Shown here piece by piece: positions 1-11,360 of a stretch of 64,000 bases of DNA (position 1 is the first letter of the stretch; each line of letters starts with the position of its first letter). The stretch spans positions 9,597,398-9,661,397 of the forward strand of contig NC_080057.1 in assembly GCF_026212465.1 (NCBI RefSeq), in the 5' to 3' direction. The notes beneath the pieces were generated by a model. It saw only the letters and a list, made by a program, of their open reading frames with translations. It was not told the DNA's origin and did no database searches. Source of the stretch: Amaranthus tricolor. Taxonomy: Eukaryota > Streptophyta > Magnoliopsida > Caryophyllales > Amaranthaceae. Made by a program: the position numbers and the translations under genes.

Positions 1-28
1 TGAAAGGTTGTAATTATTTAATGTAAGA

Positions 29-44
29 ATGCTATATATAGCAT
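29..44. repeat. 16-bp perfect palindrome
   Basis: ATGCTATATATAGCAT equals its own reverse complement over 16 bases, with an alternating TA core. It might be a weak TATA-like or cruciform-prone site, but in DNA this AT-rich it may also be chance. No promoter claim is made. Confidence 0.6.
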
Positions 45-144
45 ACTTTGATGAATGAAAAACACATCCAGAAATTTGCCAAAAAACTTGTGTTTTGTTT
101 ATTGAACTTGACTTGTGTTTAGTCAATTTTAATTGTCCAAATTT

Positions 145-302
145 GAGTGTTCCAAATTTGAAGAGTTAGAGTTTTAGTGAGAGTTCCTAAAACTAAAGCT
201 TGTAGTTGACGATTTGGTGAGAGTTCCCTAATCTAAGCTAAACCCAAACAAGTGAGTGAGTGTTCCTCCTTGTTATATCCTCAAGTTTAGGGTGAGAGTT
301 CC
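145..302 (+). repeat. Degenerate ~34-40 bp repeat around GAG(A/T)GTTCC
   Basis: The nonamer GAGWGTTCC occurs five times, at 145-153, 179-187, 219-227, 258-266 and 294-302, so the starts are 34, 40, 39 and 36 bp apart. Three copies (from 179, 219 and 294) are followed by a related CTAA-containing tail. Sequence between the copies is poorly conserved, so this is an old or loosely constrained tandem repeat. It is unrelated in sequence to the 42-bp satellite, although the spacing is similar. Its origin (decayed minisatellite or part of a transposable-element end) is not determined. Confidence 0.65.
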
Positions 303-400
303 CCTAACTAATCTGATCATACTAAAAAAATATACCAAAAAACGTGTGACCCCTTTAACTTATCATTTTGTAACAAGGTTTCTCGTCTTGTTTACACATC

Positions 401-1200
401 ATGATCAATGAAGAATGAACTATGAAGAATGAACAAGGATAAATGATCAATGACGAATGAACGATGAAGAATGAATAAGGATCAATGGTCAATGAAGAAT
501 GAACGATGAAGAATGAACAAGGATCAATGATCAATGAAGAATGAACGATGAAGAATGAACAAGGATCAATGATCAATGAAGAATGAACGATGAAGAATGA
601 ACAAGGATCAATGATCAATGACCAAAGAACGACGAAGAATGAACAAGGATCAATGATCAATGAATAATGAACGATGAAGAATGAACAAGGATCAATGATC
701 AATGAAGAATGAACGATGAAGAATGAACAAGGATCAATGATCAATGAAGAATGAACGATGAAGAATGAACAAGGATCAATGATCAATGAAGAATGAACGA
801 TGAAGAATGAACAAGGATCAATGATCAATGAAGAATGAACAAGGATCAATGATCAATGAAGAATGAACAAGGATTAATGGTTAATGACGAATGAACGATG
901 AAGAATGAACAAGGATCAATGATCAATGAAGAATGAACGATGAAGAATGAACAAGGATCAATGATCAATGAAGAATGAACGATGAAGAATGAACAAGGAT
1001 CAATGGTCTATGAATAATGAACGATGAAGAATGAACAAGGAGCAATGATCAATGAAGAATGAACGATGAAGAATGATCAAAGATCAATGGTCAATGACGA
1101 ATGAACGATGAAGAATGAACAAGGATCAATGATCAATGAAGAATGAAAAATGAAGAATGAACAAGGATTAATGGTCAATGACGAATGAACGATGAAGAAT
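401..1200 (+). repeat. Left-edge monomers, comparatively diverged
   Basis: The first monomers carry many private substitutions: ATGAACT at 415, AGGATAA at 436, a slot with ACC and GACGACG changes around 618-636, and AGGAGCA near 1039. Around 826-900 there are shortened 28-bp units lacking slots 4-5. I see no long duplicated block here, in contrast to the interior. More diverged edge monomers are expected where an array evolves by unequal exchange, because terminal copies are homogenised least. Confidence 0.7.
520..561 (+). repeat. Canonical 42-bp monomer (reference copy)
   Basis: This copy matches the most frequent form in all six heptamer slots: 520-526, 527-533, 534-540, 541-547, 548-554 and 555-561. 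Slots 3-4 and 5-6 are near-identical 14-mers differing only at the last base (G or A). Slots 1-2 match the 5-6 dimer at 10 of 14 positions, so the monomer can also be read as three 14-mers. It carries one CpG (end of slot 4), two GATC sites (slots 1 and 2) and one TGATCA (slot 2). Read on the minus strand in one frame it is 14 sense codons; the other five frames each contain TGA. Confidence 0.95.
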
Positions 1201-4200
1201 GAATAAGGATCAATGATCAATGAAGAATGAACGATGAAGAATGAAAAAGGATCAATGATCAATGAAGAATGAAAGATGAAGAATGAACAAGGATCAATGA
1301 TCAATGACGAATGAACGATGAAGATTGAACAAGGATCAATGATCATCGAAGAATGAACGATGAAGAATGAACAAGGATCAATGATCAATGACGAATGAAC
1401 GATGAAGAATGAACAAGGATCAATGAAGAATGAACGATGAAGAATGAACAAGGATCAATGATCAATGAAGAATGAACGATGAAGAATGAACAAGGATCAA
1501 CGCTGAATGACGAATGAACGATGAAGAATAAAAGAGGATCAATGATCAATGACGAATGAACGATGAAGAATGAACAAGGACCAATGATCAATGAAGAATG
1601 AACGATAAAGAATGAACAAGGATCAATGATCAATGACGAATGAACGATGAAGAATGAACAAGGATCAATGGTCAATGAAGAATGAACGAAGAAGAATGAA
1701 CAAGGATCAATGATCTATGAAGAATGAACGATGAAGAATGAACAAGGATCAATGATCAATGAAGAATGAACGATGAAGAATGAACAAGGATCAATGATCA
1801 ATGACAAATGAACGATGAAGAATGAACAAGGATCAATGATCAATGAAGAATGAACGATGAAGAATGAACAAGGATCAATGATAAAGGAAGAATGAACGAT
1901 GAAGAATGAACAAGGATCAATGGTCAATGACGAATGAACGATGAAGAATGAACAAGGATCAATGATCAATGAAGAATGAACAATGAAGAATGAACAAGGA
2001 TTAATGATCAATGAAGAATGAACGATGAAGAATGAACAAGGATTAATGGTCAATGACGAATGAACGATGAAGAATGAACAAGGATCAATGATTAATGAAG
2101 AATGAACGATGAAGAATGAACAAGGATCAATGATCAATGAAGAATGAACGATGAAGAATGAACAAGGATCAATGAAGAATGAACGATGAAGAATGAACAA
2201 GGATCAATAATCAATGAACAATGAACAATGAAGAATGAACAAGGATCAATGATCAATGACAAATGAAAGATGAAAAATGAACAAGGATCAATGATCAATG
2301 AAGAATGAACGATGAAGAATGAACAAGGATCAATGATCAATGAAGAATGAACGATGAAGAATGAACAAGGATCAATGGTCAATGAAGAATGAACGATGAA
2401 GAATGAACAAGGATCAATGATCTATGAAGAATGAACGATGAAGAATGAACAAGGATCAATGATCAATGAAGAATGAACGATGAAGAATGAACAAGGATCA
2501 ATGATCAATGACAAATGAACGATGAAGAATGAACAAGGATCAATGATCAATGAAGAATGAACGATGAAGAATGAACAAGGATCAATGATCAAGAAAGAAT
2601 GAACGATGAAGAATGAACAAGGATCAATGGTCAATGACGAATGAACGATGAAGAATGAACAAGGATCAATGATCAATGAAGAATGAACGTTTAAGAATGA
2701 ACAAGGATTAATGATCAATGAAGAATGAACGATGAAGAATGAACAAGGATTAATGGTCAATGACGAATGAACGATGAACAATGAACAAGGATCAATGATT
2801 AATGAAGAATGAACGATGAAGAATGAACAAGGATCAATGATCAATGAAGAATGAACGATGAAGAATGAACAAGGATCAATAATCAATGAACAATGAACAA
2901 TGAAAAATGAACAAGGATCAATGATCAATGACAAATGAATGATGAAGAATGAACAAGGATCAATGATCAATGAAGAATGAACGATGAAGAATGAACAAGG
3001 ATCAATGATCAATGAAGAATGAACGATGAAGAATGAAAAAGGATCAATGATCAATGAAGAATGAAAGATGAAGAATGAACAAGGATCAATGATCAATGAA
3101 GAATGAACGATGAAGATTGAACAAGGATCAATGATCATCGAAGAATGAACGATGAAGAATGAACAAGGATCAATGATCATCGAAGAATGAACGATGAAGA
3201 ATGAACAAGGATCAATGAAGAATGAACGATGAAGAATGAACAAGGATCAATGATCAATGAAGAATGAACGATGAAGAATGAACAAGGATCAACGCTGAAT
3301 GACGAATGAACGATGAAGAATAAAAGAGGATCAATGATCAATGACGAATGAACGATGAAGAATGAACAAGGACCAATGATCAATGAAGAATGAACGATAA
3401 AGAATGAACAAGGATCAATGATCAATGACGAATGAACGATGAAGAATGAACAAGGATCAATGGTCAATGAAGAATGAACGAAGAAGAATGAACAAGGATC
3501 AATGATCTATGAAGAATGAACGATGAAGAATGAACAAGGATCAATGATCAATGAAGAATGAACGATGAAGAATGAACAAGGATCAATGATCAATGACAAA
3601 TGAACGATGAAGAATGAACAAGGATCAATGATCAATGAAGAATGAACGATGAAGAATGAACAAGGATCAATGATAAAGGAAGAATGAACGATGAAGAATG
3701 AACAAGGATCAATGGTCAATGACGAATGAAAGATGAAGAATGAACAAGGATCAATGATCAATGAAGAATGAACAATGAAGAATGAACAAGGATTAATGAT
3801 CAATGAAGAATGAACGATGAAGAATGAACAAGGATTAATGGTCAATGACGAATGAACGATGAAGAATGAACAAGGATCAATGATTAATGAAGAATGAACG
3901 ATGAAGAATGAACAAGGATCAATGATCAATGAAGAATGAACGATGAAGAATGAACAAGGATCAATGAAGAATGAACGATGAAGAATGAACAAGGATCAAT
4001 AATCAATGAACAATGAACAATGAAGAATGAACAAGGATCAATGATCAATGACAAATGAAAGATGAAAAATGAACAAGGATCAATGATCAATGAAGAATGA
4101 ACGATGAAGAATGAACAAGGATCAATGATCAATGAAGAATGAACGATGAAGAATGAACAAGGATCAATGGTCAATGAAGAATGAACGATGAAGAATGAAC

Positions 4201-4830
4201 AAGGATCAATGATCTATGAAGAATGAACGATGAAGAATGAACAAGGATCAATGATCAATGAAGAATGAACGATGAAGAATGAACAAGGATCAATGATCAA
4301 TGACAAATGAACGATGAAGAATGAACAAGGATCAATGATCAATGAAGAATGAACGATGAAGAATGAACAAGGATCAATGATCAAGAAAGAATGAACGATG
4401 AAGAATGAACAAGGATCAATGGTCAATGACGAATGAACGATGAAGAATGAACAAGGATCAATGATCAATGAAGAATGAACGTTTAAGAATGAACAAGGAT
4501 TAATGATCAATGAAGAATGAACGATGAAGAATGAACAAGGATTAATGGTCAATGACGAATGAACGATGAACAATGAACAAGGATCAATGATTAATGAAGA
4601 ATGAACGATGAAGAATGAACAAGGATCAATGATCAATGAAGAATGAACGATGAAGAATGAACAAGGATCAATTATCAATGAACAATGAACAATGAAAAAT
4701 GAACAAGGATCAATGATCAATGACAAATGAACGATGAAGAATGAACAAGGATCAATGATCAATGAAGAATGAACGATGAAGAATGAACAAGGATCAATGA
4801 TCAATGAAGAATGAACGATGAAGAATGAAC
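1200..4830 (+). repeat. 1,792-bp tandem duplication (two copies)
   Basis: Copy 1 (about 1.2-3.0 kb) and copy 2 (about 3.0-4.83 kb) line up at an offset of 1,792 bp (256 heptamers). Shared rare variants include the GAATAAAAGAGG unit (about 1527 and 3319), the AACGCTGAATG unit (1499 and 3291), GATAAAGGAAG (about 1881 and 3673) and AAGATTGAAC (1321 and 3113). The copies are not identical: for example an A at 3038 corresponds to C at 4830, and slot 4 near 1938 differs from 3730. This is an older duplication than those further right. Confidence 0.85.
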
Positions 4831-5340
4831 AAGGATCAATGATCAATGAAGAATGAACGATGAAGAATGAACAAGGATCAATGATCAATGAAGAATGAAC
4901 GATGAAGAATGATCAAAGATCAATGGTCAATGACGAATGAACGATGAAGAATGAACAAGGATCAATGATCATCGAAGAATGAACGATGAAGAATGAACAA
5001 GGATCAATGATCAATGAAGAATGAACGATGAAGAATGAACAAGGATCAATGATCAATGACGAATGAGCGATGAAGAATGAACAAGGATTAATGGTCAATG
5101 ACGAATGAACGATGAAGAATGAATAAGGATCAATGATCAATGAAGAATGAACGATGAAGAATGAACAAGGATCAATAATCAATGAAGAATGAACGATGAA
5201 GCATGCACAAGGATCAATAGTCAATGACGAATGAACGATGAACAATTAACAAGGATCAATGATCAACGAAGAATGAACGATGAAGAATGAACAAGGATCA
5301 ATGATCAATGAAGAATGAACGATAAAGAATGAACAAGGAT
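4831..5340 (+). repeat. Array segment with first GCATGC variant monomer
   Basis: These monomers fall outside the flanking duplications. They include an ATGATCA, AAGATCA, ATGGTCA junction at about 4911-4930, a monomer with GAGCGATG at about 5067, and the first GCATGC-containing monomer (5201-5206). The same succession recurs in order near 9.75-10.2 kb and 31.35-31.8 kb, so this is an older copy of a dispersed higher-order unit. Confidence 0.75.
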
Positions 5341-6567
5341 CAATGATCAATGAAGAATGAACGATGAAGAATGAACAAGGATCAATGATCAAGGAAGAAT
5401 GAACGATGAAGAATGAACAAGGATAAATGGTCAATGACGAATGAACGATGAAGAATGAACAAGGATCAATGATCAATGAAGAATGAACGTTTAAGAATGA
5501 ACAAGGATTAATGATCTATGAAGAATGAACGATGAAGAATGAACAAGGATTAATGATCAATGACGAATGAACGATGAACAATGAACAAGGATCAATGATT
5601 AATGAAGAATGAACGATGAAGAATGAACAAGGATCAATGATCAATGAAGAATGAACGATGAAGAATGAACAAGGATCAATGAAGAATGAACGATGAAGAA
5701 TGAACAAGGATCAAAAATCAATGAACAATGAACAATGAAGAATGAACATGGATCAATGATCAATGACAAATGAACGATGAAGAATGACCAAGGATCAATG
5801 ATCAATGAAGAATGAACGATGAAGAATGAACAAGGATCAATGATCAATGAAGAATGAACGATGAAGAATGAACAAGGATCAATGATCAATGAAGAATGAA
5901 CGATGAAGAATGAACAAGGGTCAATGATCAATGAAGAATGAACGATGAAGAATGAACAAGGATCAATGATCAATGAAGAATGAACGATGAAGAATGAACA
6001 AGGATTAATGGTCAATGACGAATGTACGATGAAGAATGAACAAGGATCAATGATCAATGAAGAATGAACGATGAAGAATGAACAAGGATTAATGGTTAAT
6101 GACGAATGAACGATAAAGAATGAACAAGGATCAATGATCAATGAAGAATGAACGTTGAAGAATAAACAAGGATCAATGATCAATGCAGAATGAACGATGA
6201 AGAATGAACAAGGATCAATGGTCAATGAATAATGAACGATGAAGAATGAACAAGGATCAATGATCAATGAAGAATGAACGATGAAGAATGATCTAAGATC
6301 AATGGTCAATGACGAATGAACGATAAAGAATGAACAAGGATCAATGATTAATGAAGAATGAATGATGAAGAATGAACAAGGATCATTGATCAATGAAGAA
6401 TGAACGATGAAGAATGAACAAGGATCAATGGTCAATGACGAATGAACGATGAAGAATGAACAAGGATCAATGATCAATGAAGAATGAACAAGGATGAATT
6501 ATCAATGAAGAATGAACGATGAATAATGAACAAGGATTAATGGTCAATGACGAATGAACGATGAAGA

Positions 6568-6575
6568 AAGTAACA
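6568..6575 (+). repeat. 8-bp block (+1 register shift), copy 1
   Basis: AAGTAACA replaces the expected ATGAACA, adding one base. Heptamer starts go from 2 modulo 7 before it (6561) to 3 after it (6576). Identical blocks occur at 7808-7815, 12499-12506 and 39687-39694, always next to the same neighbouring variants, so one original mutation has been spread by duplication. Confidence 0.9.
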
Positions 6576-7807
6576 AGGATCAATGATCAATGAAGAATGG
6601 ACGATGAAGAATGAACAAGGATCAATGATCAATGAAGAATGAACGATGAAGAATGAACAAGGATCAATGGTCAATGACGAATGAACGATGAAGAATGAAC
6701 AAGGATCAATGATCAATGAAGAATGAACGTTTAAGAATGAACAAGGATTAATGATCTATGAAGAATGAACGATGAAGAATGAACAAGGATTAATGGTCAA
6801 TGACGAATGAACGATGAACAATGAACAAGGATCAATGATTAATGAAGAATGAACGATGAAGAATGAACAAGGATCAATGATCAATGAAGAATGAACGATG
6901 AAGAATGAACAAGGATCAATGAAGAATGAACGATGAAGAATGAACAAGGATCAAAAATCAATGAACAATGAACAATGAAGAATGAACAAGGATCAATGAT
7001 CAATGACAAATGAACGATGAAGAATGACCAAGGATCAATGATCAATGAAGAATGAACGATGAAGAATGAACAAGGATCAATGATCATTGAAGAATGAACG
7101 ATGAAGAATGAACAAGGATCAATGATCAATGAAGAATGAACGAAGAAGAATGAACAAGGATCAATGATCAATGAAGAATGAACGATGAAGAATGAACAAG
7201 GATCAATGATCAATGAAGAATGAACGATGAAGAATGAACAAGGATTAATGGTCAATGACGAATGTACGATGAAGAATGAACAAGGATCAATGATCAATGA
7301 AGAATGAACGATGAAGAATGAACAAGGATTAATGGTTAATGACGAATGAACGATGAAGAATGAACAAGGATCAATGATCAATGAAGAATGAACGTTGAAG
7401 AATGAACAAGGATCAATGATCAATGCAGAATGAACGATGAAGAATGAACAAGGATCAATGGTCAATGAATAATGCACGATGAAGAATGAACAAGGATCAA
7501 TGATCAATGAAGAATGAACGATGAAGAATGATCTAAGATCAATGGTCAATGACGAATGAACGATAAAGAATGAACAAGGATCAATGATTAATGAAGAATG
7601 AATGATGAAGAATGAACAAGGATCATTGATCAATGAAGAATGAACGATGAAGAATGAACAAGGATCAATGGTCAATGACGAATGAACGATGAAGAATGAA
7701 CAAGGATCAATGATCAATGAAGAATGAACAAGGATGAATTATCAATGAAGAATGAACGATGAATAATGAACAAGGATTAATGGTCAATGACGAATGAACG
7801 ATGAAGA

Positions 7808-7815
7808 AAGTAACA
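7808..7815 (+). repeat. 8-bp block (+1 register shift), copy 2
   Basis: This is the second copy of AAGTAACA, carried by the 1,240-bp duplication. Register goes from 3 (7801) to 4 (7816) modulo 7. Confidence 0.9.
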
Positions 7816-7819
7816 AGGA

Positions 7820-10800
7820 TCAATGATCAATGAAGAATGGACGATGAAGAATGAACAAGGATCAATGATCAATGAAGAATGAACGATGAAGAATGAACAA
7901 GGATCAATGGTCAATGACGAATGAACGATGAAGAATGAACAAGGATCAATGATCAATGAAGAATGAACGATGAAGAATGAACAAGGATCAATGATCAATG
8001 AAGAATGAACGATGAAGAATGAACAAGGATCAATGATCAATGAAGAATGAACGATGAAGAATGATCAAAGATCAATGGTCAATGACGAATGAACGATGAA
8101 GAATGAACAAGGATCAATGATCAATGAAGAATGAACAAGGATCAATGATCAATGAAGAATGAAGGATGAAGAATGAACAAGGATGAATGGTCAATCACGA
8201 ATGAACGATGAAGAATGAATAAGGATCAATGATCAATGAAGAATGAACGATGAAGAATGAACAAGGATCAATAATCAATGAAGAATGAACGATGAAGCAT
8301 GCACAAGGATCAATAGTCAATGACGAATGAACGATGAACAATGAACAAGGATCAATGATCAACGAAGAATGAACGATGAAGAATGAACAAGGATCAATGA
8401 TCAATGACGAATGAACGATGAAGTATGAACAAGGATCAATGATCAATGACGAATGAACGATGAAGAATGAACAAGGATCAATGATCAATGACGAATGAAC
8501 GATGAAGAATGAACAAGGATCAATGGTCAATGAAGAATGAACGATGAAGAATGAACAAGGATCAATGATCAATGAAGAATGAACGATGAAGAATGAACAA
8601 GGATCAATGATCAATGAAGAATGAACAAGGATCAATGATCAATGAAGAATGAAGGATGAAGAATGAACAAGGATTAATGGTCAATGACGAATGAACGATG
8701 AAGAATGAATAAGGATCAATGATCAATGAAGAATGAACGATGAAGAATGAACAAGGATCAATGATCAATGAAGAATGAACGATGAATAATGCACAAGGAT
8801 CAATAGTCAATGACGAATGAACGATGAACAATGAACAAGGATCAATGATCAACGAAGAATGAACGATGAAGAATGAACAAGGATCAATGATCAATGACGA
8901 ATGAACGATGAAGAATGAACAAGGATCAATGATCAATGAAGAATGAACGATGAAGAATGAACAAGGATCAATGGTCAATGAAGAATGAACGATGAAGAAT
9001 GAACAAGGATCAATGATCTATGAAGAATGAACGATGAAGAATGAACAAGGATCAATGATCAATGAAGAATGAACGATGAAGAATGAACAAGGATCAATGA
9101 TCAATGACAAATGAACGATGAAGAATGAACAAGGATCAATGATCAATGAAGAATGAACGATGAAGAATGAACAAGGATCAATGATCAAGGAAGAATGAAC
9201 GATGAAGAATGAACAAGGATCAATGGTCAATGACGAATGAACGATGAAGAATGAACAAGGATCAATGATCAATGAAGAATGAACGTTTAAGAATGAACAA
9301 GGATTAATGATCAATGAAGAATGAACGATGAAGAATGAACAAGGATTAATGGTCAATGACGAATGAACGATGAACAATGAACAAGGATCAATGATTAATG
9401 AAGAATGAACGATGAAGAATGAACAAGGATCAATGATCAATGAAGAATGAACGATGAAGAATGAACAAGGATCAATGAAGAATGAACGATGAAGAATGAA
9501 CAAGGATCAATAATCAATGAACAATGAACAATGAAAAATGAACAAGGATCAATGATCAATGACAAATGAACGATGAAGAATGAACAAGGATCAATGATCA
9601 ATGAAGAATGAACGATGAAGAATGAACAAGGATCAATGATCAATGAAGAATGAACGATGAAGAATGAACAAGGATCAATGATCAATGAAGAATGAACGAT
9701 GAAGAATGAACAAGGATCAATGATCAATGAAGAATGAACGATGAAGAATGATCAAAGATCAATGGCCAATGACGAATGAACGATGAAGAATGAACAAGGA
9801 TCAATGATCATCGAAGAATGAACGATGAAGAATGAACAAGGATCAATGATCAATGAAGAATGAACGATGAAGAATGAACAAGGATCAATGATCAATGACG
9901 AATGAGCGATGAAGAATGAACAAGGATTAATGGTCAATGACGAATGAACGATGAAGAATGAATAAGGATCAATGATGAATGAAGAATGAACGATGAAGAA
10001 TGAACAAGGATCAATAATCAATGAAGAATGAACGATGAAGCATGCACAAGGATCAATAGTCAATGACGAATGAACGATGAACAATGAAAAAGGATCAATG
10101 ATCAACGAAGAATGAACGATGAAGAATGAACAAGGATCAATGATCAATGAAGAATGAACGATAAAGAATGAACAAGGATCAATGATCAATGAAGAATGAA
10201 CGATGAAGAATGAACAAGGATCAATGATCAAGGAAGAATGAACGATGAAGAATGAACAAGGATCAATGGTCAATGACGAATGAACGATGAAGAATGAACA
10301 AGGATCAATGATCAATGAAGAATGAACGTTTAAGAATGAACAAGGATTAATGATCTATGAAGAATGAACGATGAAGAATGAACAAGGATTAATGGTCAAT
10401 GAACAATGAACAAGGATCAATGATTAATGAAGAATGAACGATGAAGAATGAACAAGGATCAATGATCAATGAAGAATGAACGATGAAGAATGAACAAGGA
10501 TCAATGAAGAATGAACGATGAAGAATGAACAAGGATCAAAAATCAATGAACAATGAACAATGAAGAATGAACAAGGATCAATGATCAATGACAAATGGAC
10601 GATGAAGAATGAACAAGGATCAATGATCAATGAAGAATGAACGATGAAGAATGAACAAGGATCAATGATCAATGACGAATGAACGATGAAGAATGAACAA
10701 GGATCAATGATCAATGAAGAATGAACGATGAAGAATGAACAAGGATCAATGATCAATGAAGAATGAACGATGAAGAATGAACAAGGATCAATGATCAATG

Positions 10801-11360
10801 AAGAATGAACGATGAAGAATGAACAAGGATTAATGGTCAATGACGAATGAACGATGAAGAATGAACAAGGATCAATGATCAATGAAGAATGAACAAGGAT
10901 CAATGATCAATGAAGAATGAAGGATGAAGAATGAACAAGGATTAATGGTCAATGACGAATGAACGATGAAGAATGAATAAGGATCAATGATCAATGAAGA
11001 ATGAACGATGAAGAATGAACAAGGATCAATAATCAATGAAGAATGAACGATGAAGCATGCACAAGGATCAATAGTCAATGACGAATGAACGATGAACAAT
11101 GAACAAGGATCAATGATCAACGAAGAATGAACGATGAAGAATGAACAAGGATCAATGATCAATGACGAATGAACGATGAAGTATGAACAAGGATCAATGA
11201 TCAATGACGAATGAACGATGAAGAATGAACAAGGATCAATGTTCAATGACGAATGAACGATGAAGAATGAACAAGGATCAATGGTCAATGAAGAATGAAC
11301 GATGAAGAATGAACAAGGATCAATGATCAATGAAGAATGAACGATGAAGAATGAACAAGG
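7820..11360 (+). repeat. Array segment with GCATGC and GAAGTATG variant monomers
   Basis: This mixed segment contains GCATGC monomers at 8297, 10040 and 11055 and GAAGTATGAAC monomers at about 8421 and 11180. The units around 8.2-8.6 kb and 10.9-11.3 kb share a variant order at an offset of 2,758 bp (7 x 394). The part from about 9.75 kb onward resembles 31.35-32.9 kb, about 21.6 kb away. Shortened 28-bp units occur near 8126, 8623, 10396 and 10888. Confidence 0.8.

Larger units (their letters stand above)
1..400. other. AT-rich left flank, no gene recognised
   Basis: This is the only part of the window outside the satellite. It is AT-rich, shows no open frame longer than a few dozen codons, and has no tRNA- or rRNA-like segment that I recognise. 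It contains a 16-bp palindrome (29-44) and a loosely repeated GAGWGTTCC motif (145-302). The stretch 315-400 has nothing notable apart from short A and T runs. It could be the end of a degraded transposable element or simply intergenic DNA; the sequence does not decide. The change to satellite at 401 is abrupt, with no gradual degradation of the repeat. Confidence 0.8.
5340..7820 (+). repeat. 1,240-bp tandem duplication (two copies)
   Basis: Copies at about 5.34-6.58 kb and 6.58-7.82 kb line up at an offset of 1,240 bp. Shared rare variants include GTTTAAGAATG (about 5489 and 6729), the AAAATCAATGAACA slot (about 5714 and 6954), the ATGTACG slot (about 6022 and 7262) and GGATCATTG (about 6381 and 7621). 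The offset is 7 x 177 plus 1, and the extra base is the 8-bp block AAGTAACA found at 6568-6575 and again at 7808-7815. A few substitutions separate the copies. Confidence 0.85.

Noticed and set aside
51..122. Short plus-strand frame starting with ATG (23 codons plus stop) in the left flank
   Set aside because: Too short, with an in-frame stop just upstream and no recognisable motif; expected by chance.
1..400. LTR retrotransposon end in the left flank
   Set aside because: The repeated GAGAGTTCC motif and AT-rich character are suggestive, but I see no terminal inverted TG/CA pair, primer-binding site, polypurine tract or coding remnant that would support it.
355..849. Minus-strand frame that runs out of the satellite into the unique flank and ends at 355
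   Set aside because: Only the last 15 or so residues come from non-satellite sequence and they look like random AT-rich translation; no gene end is indicated.
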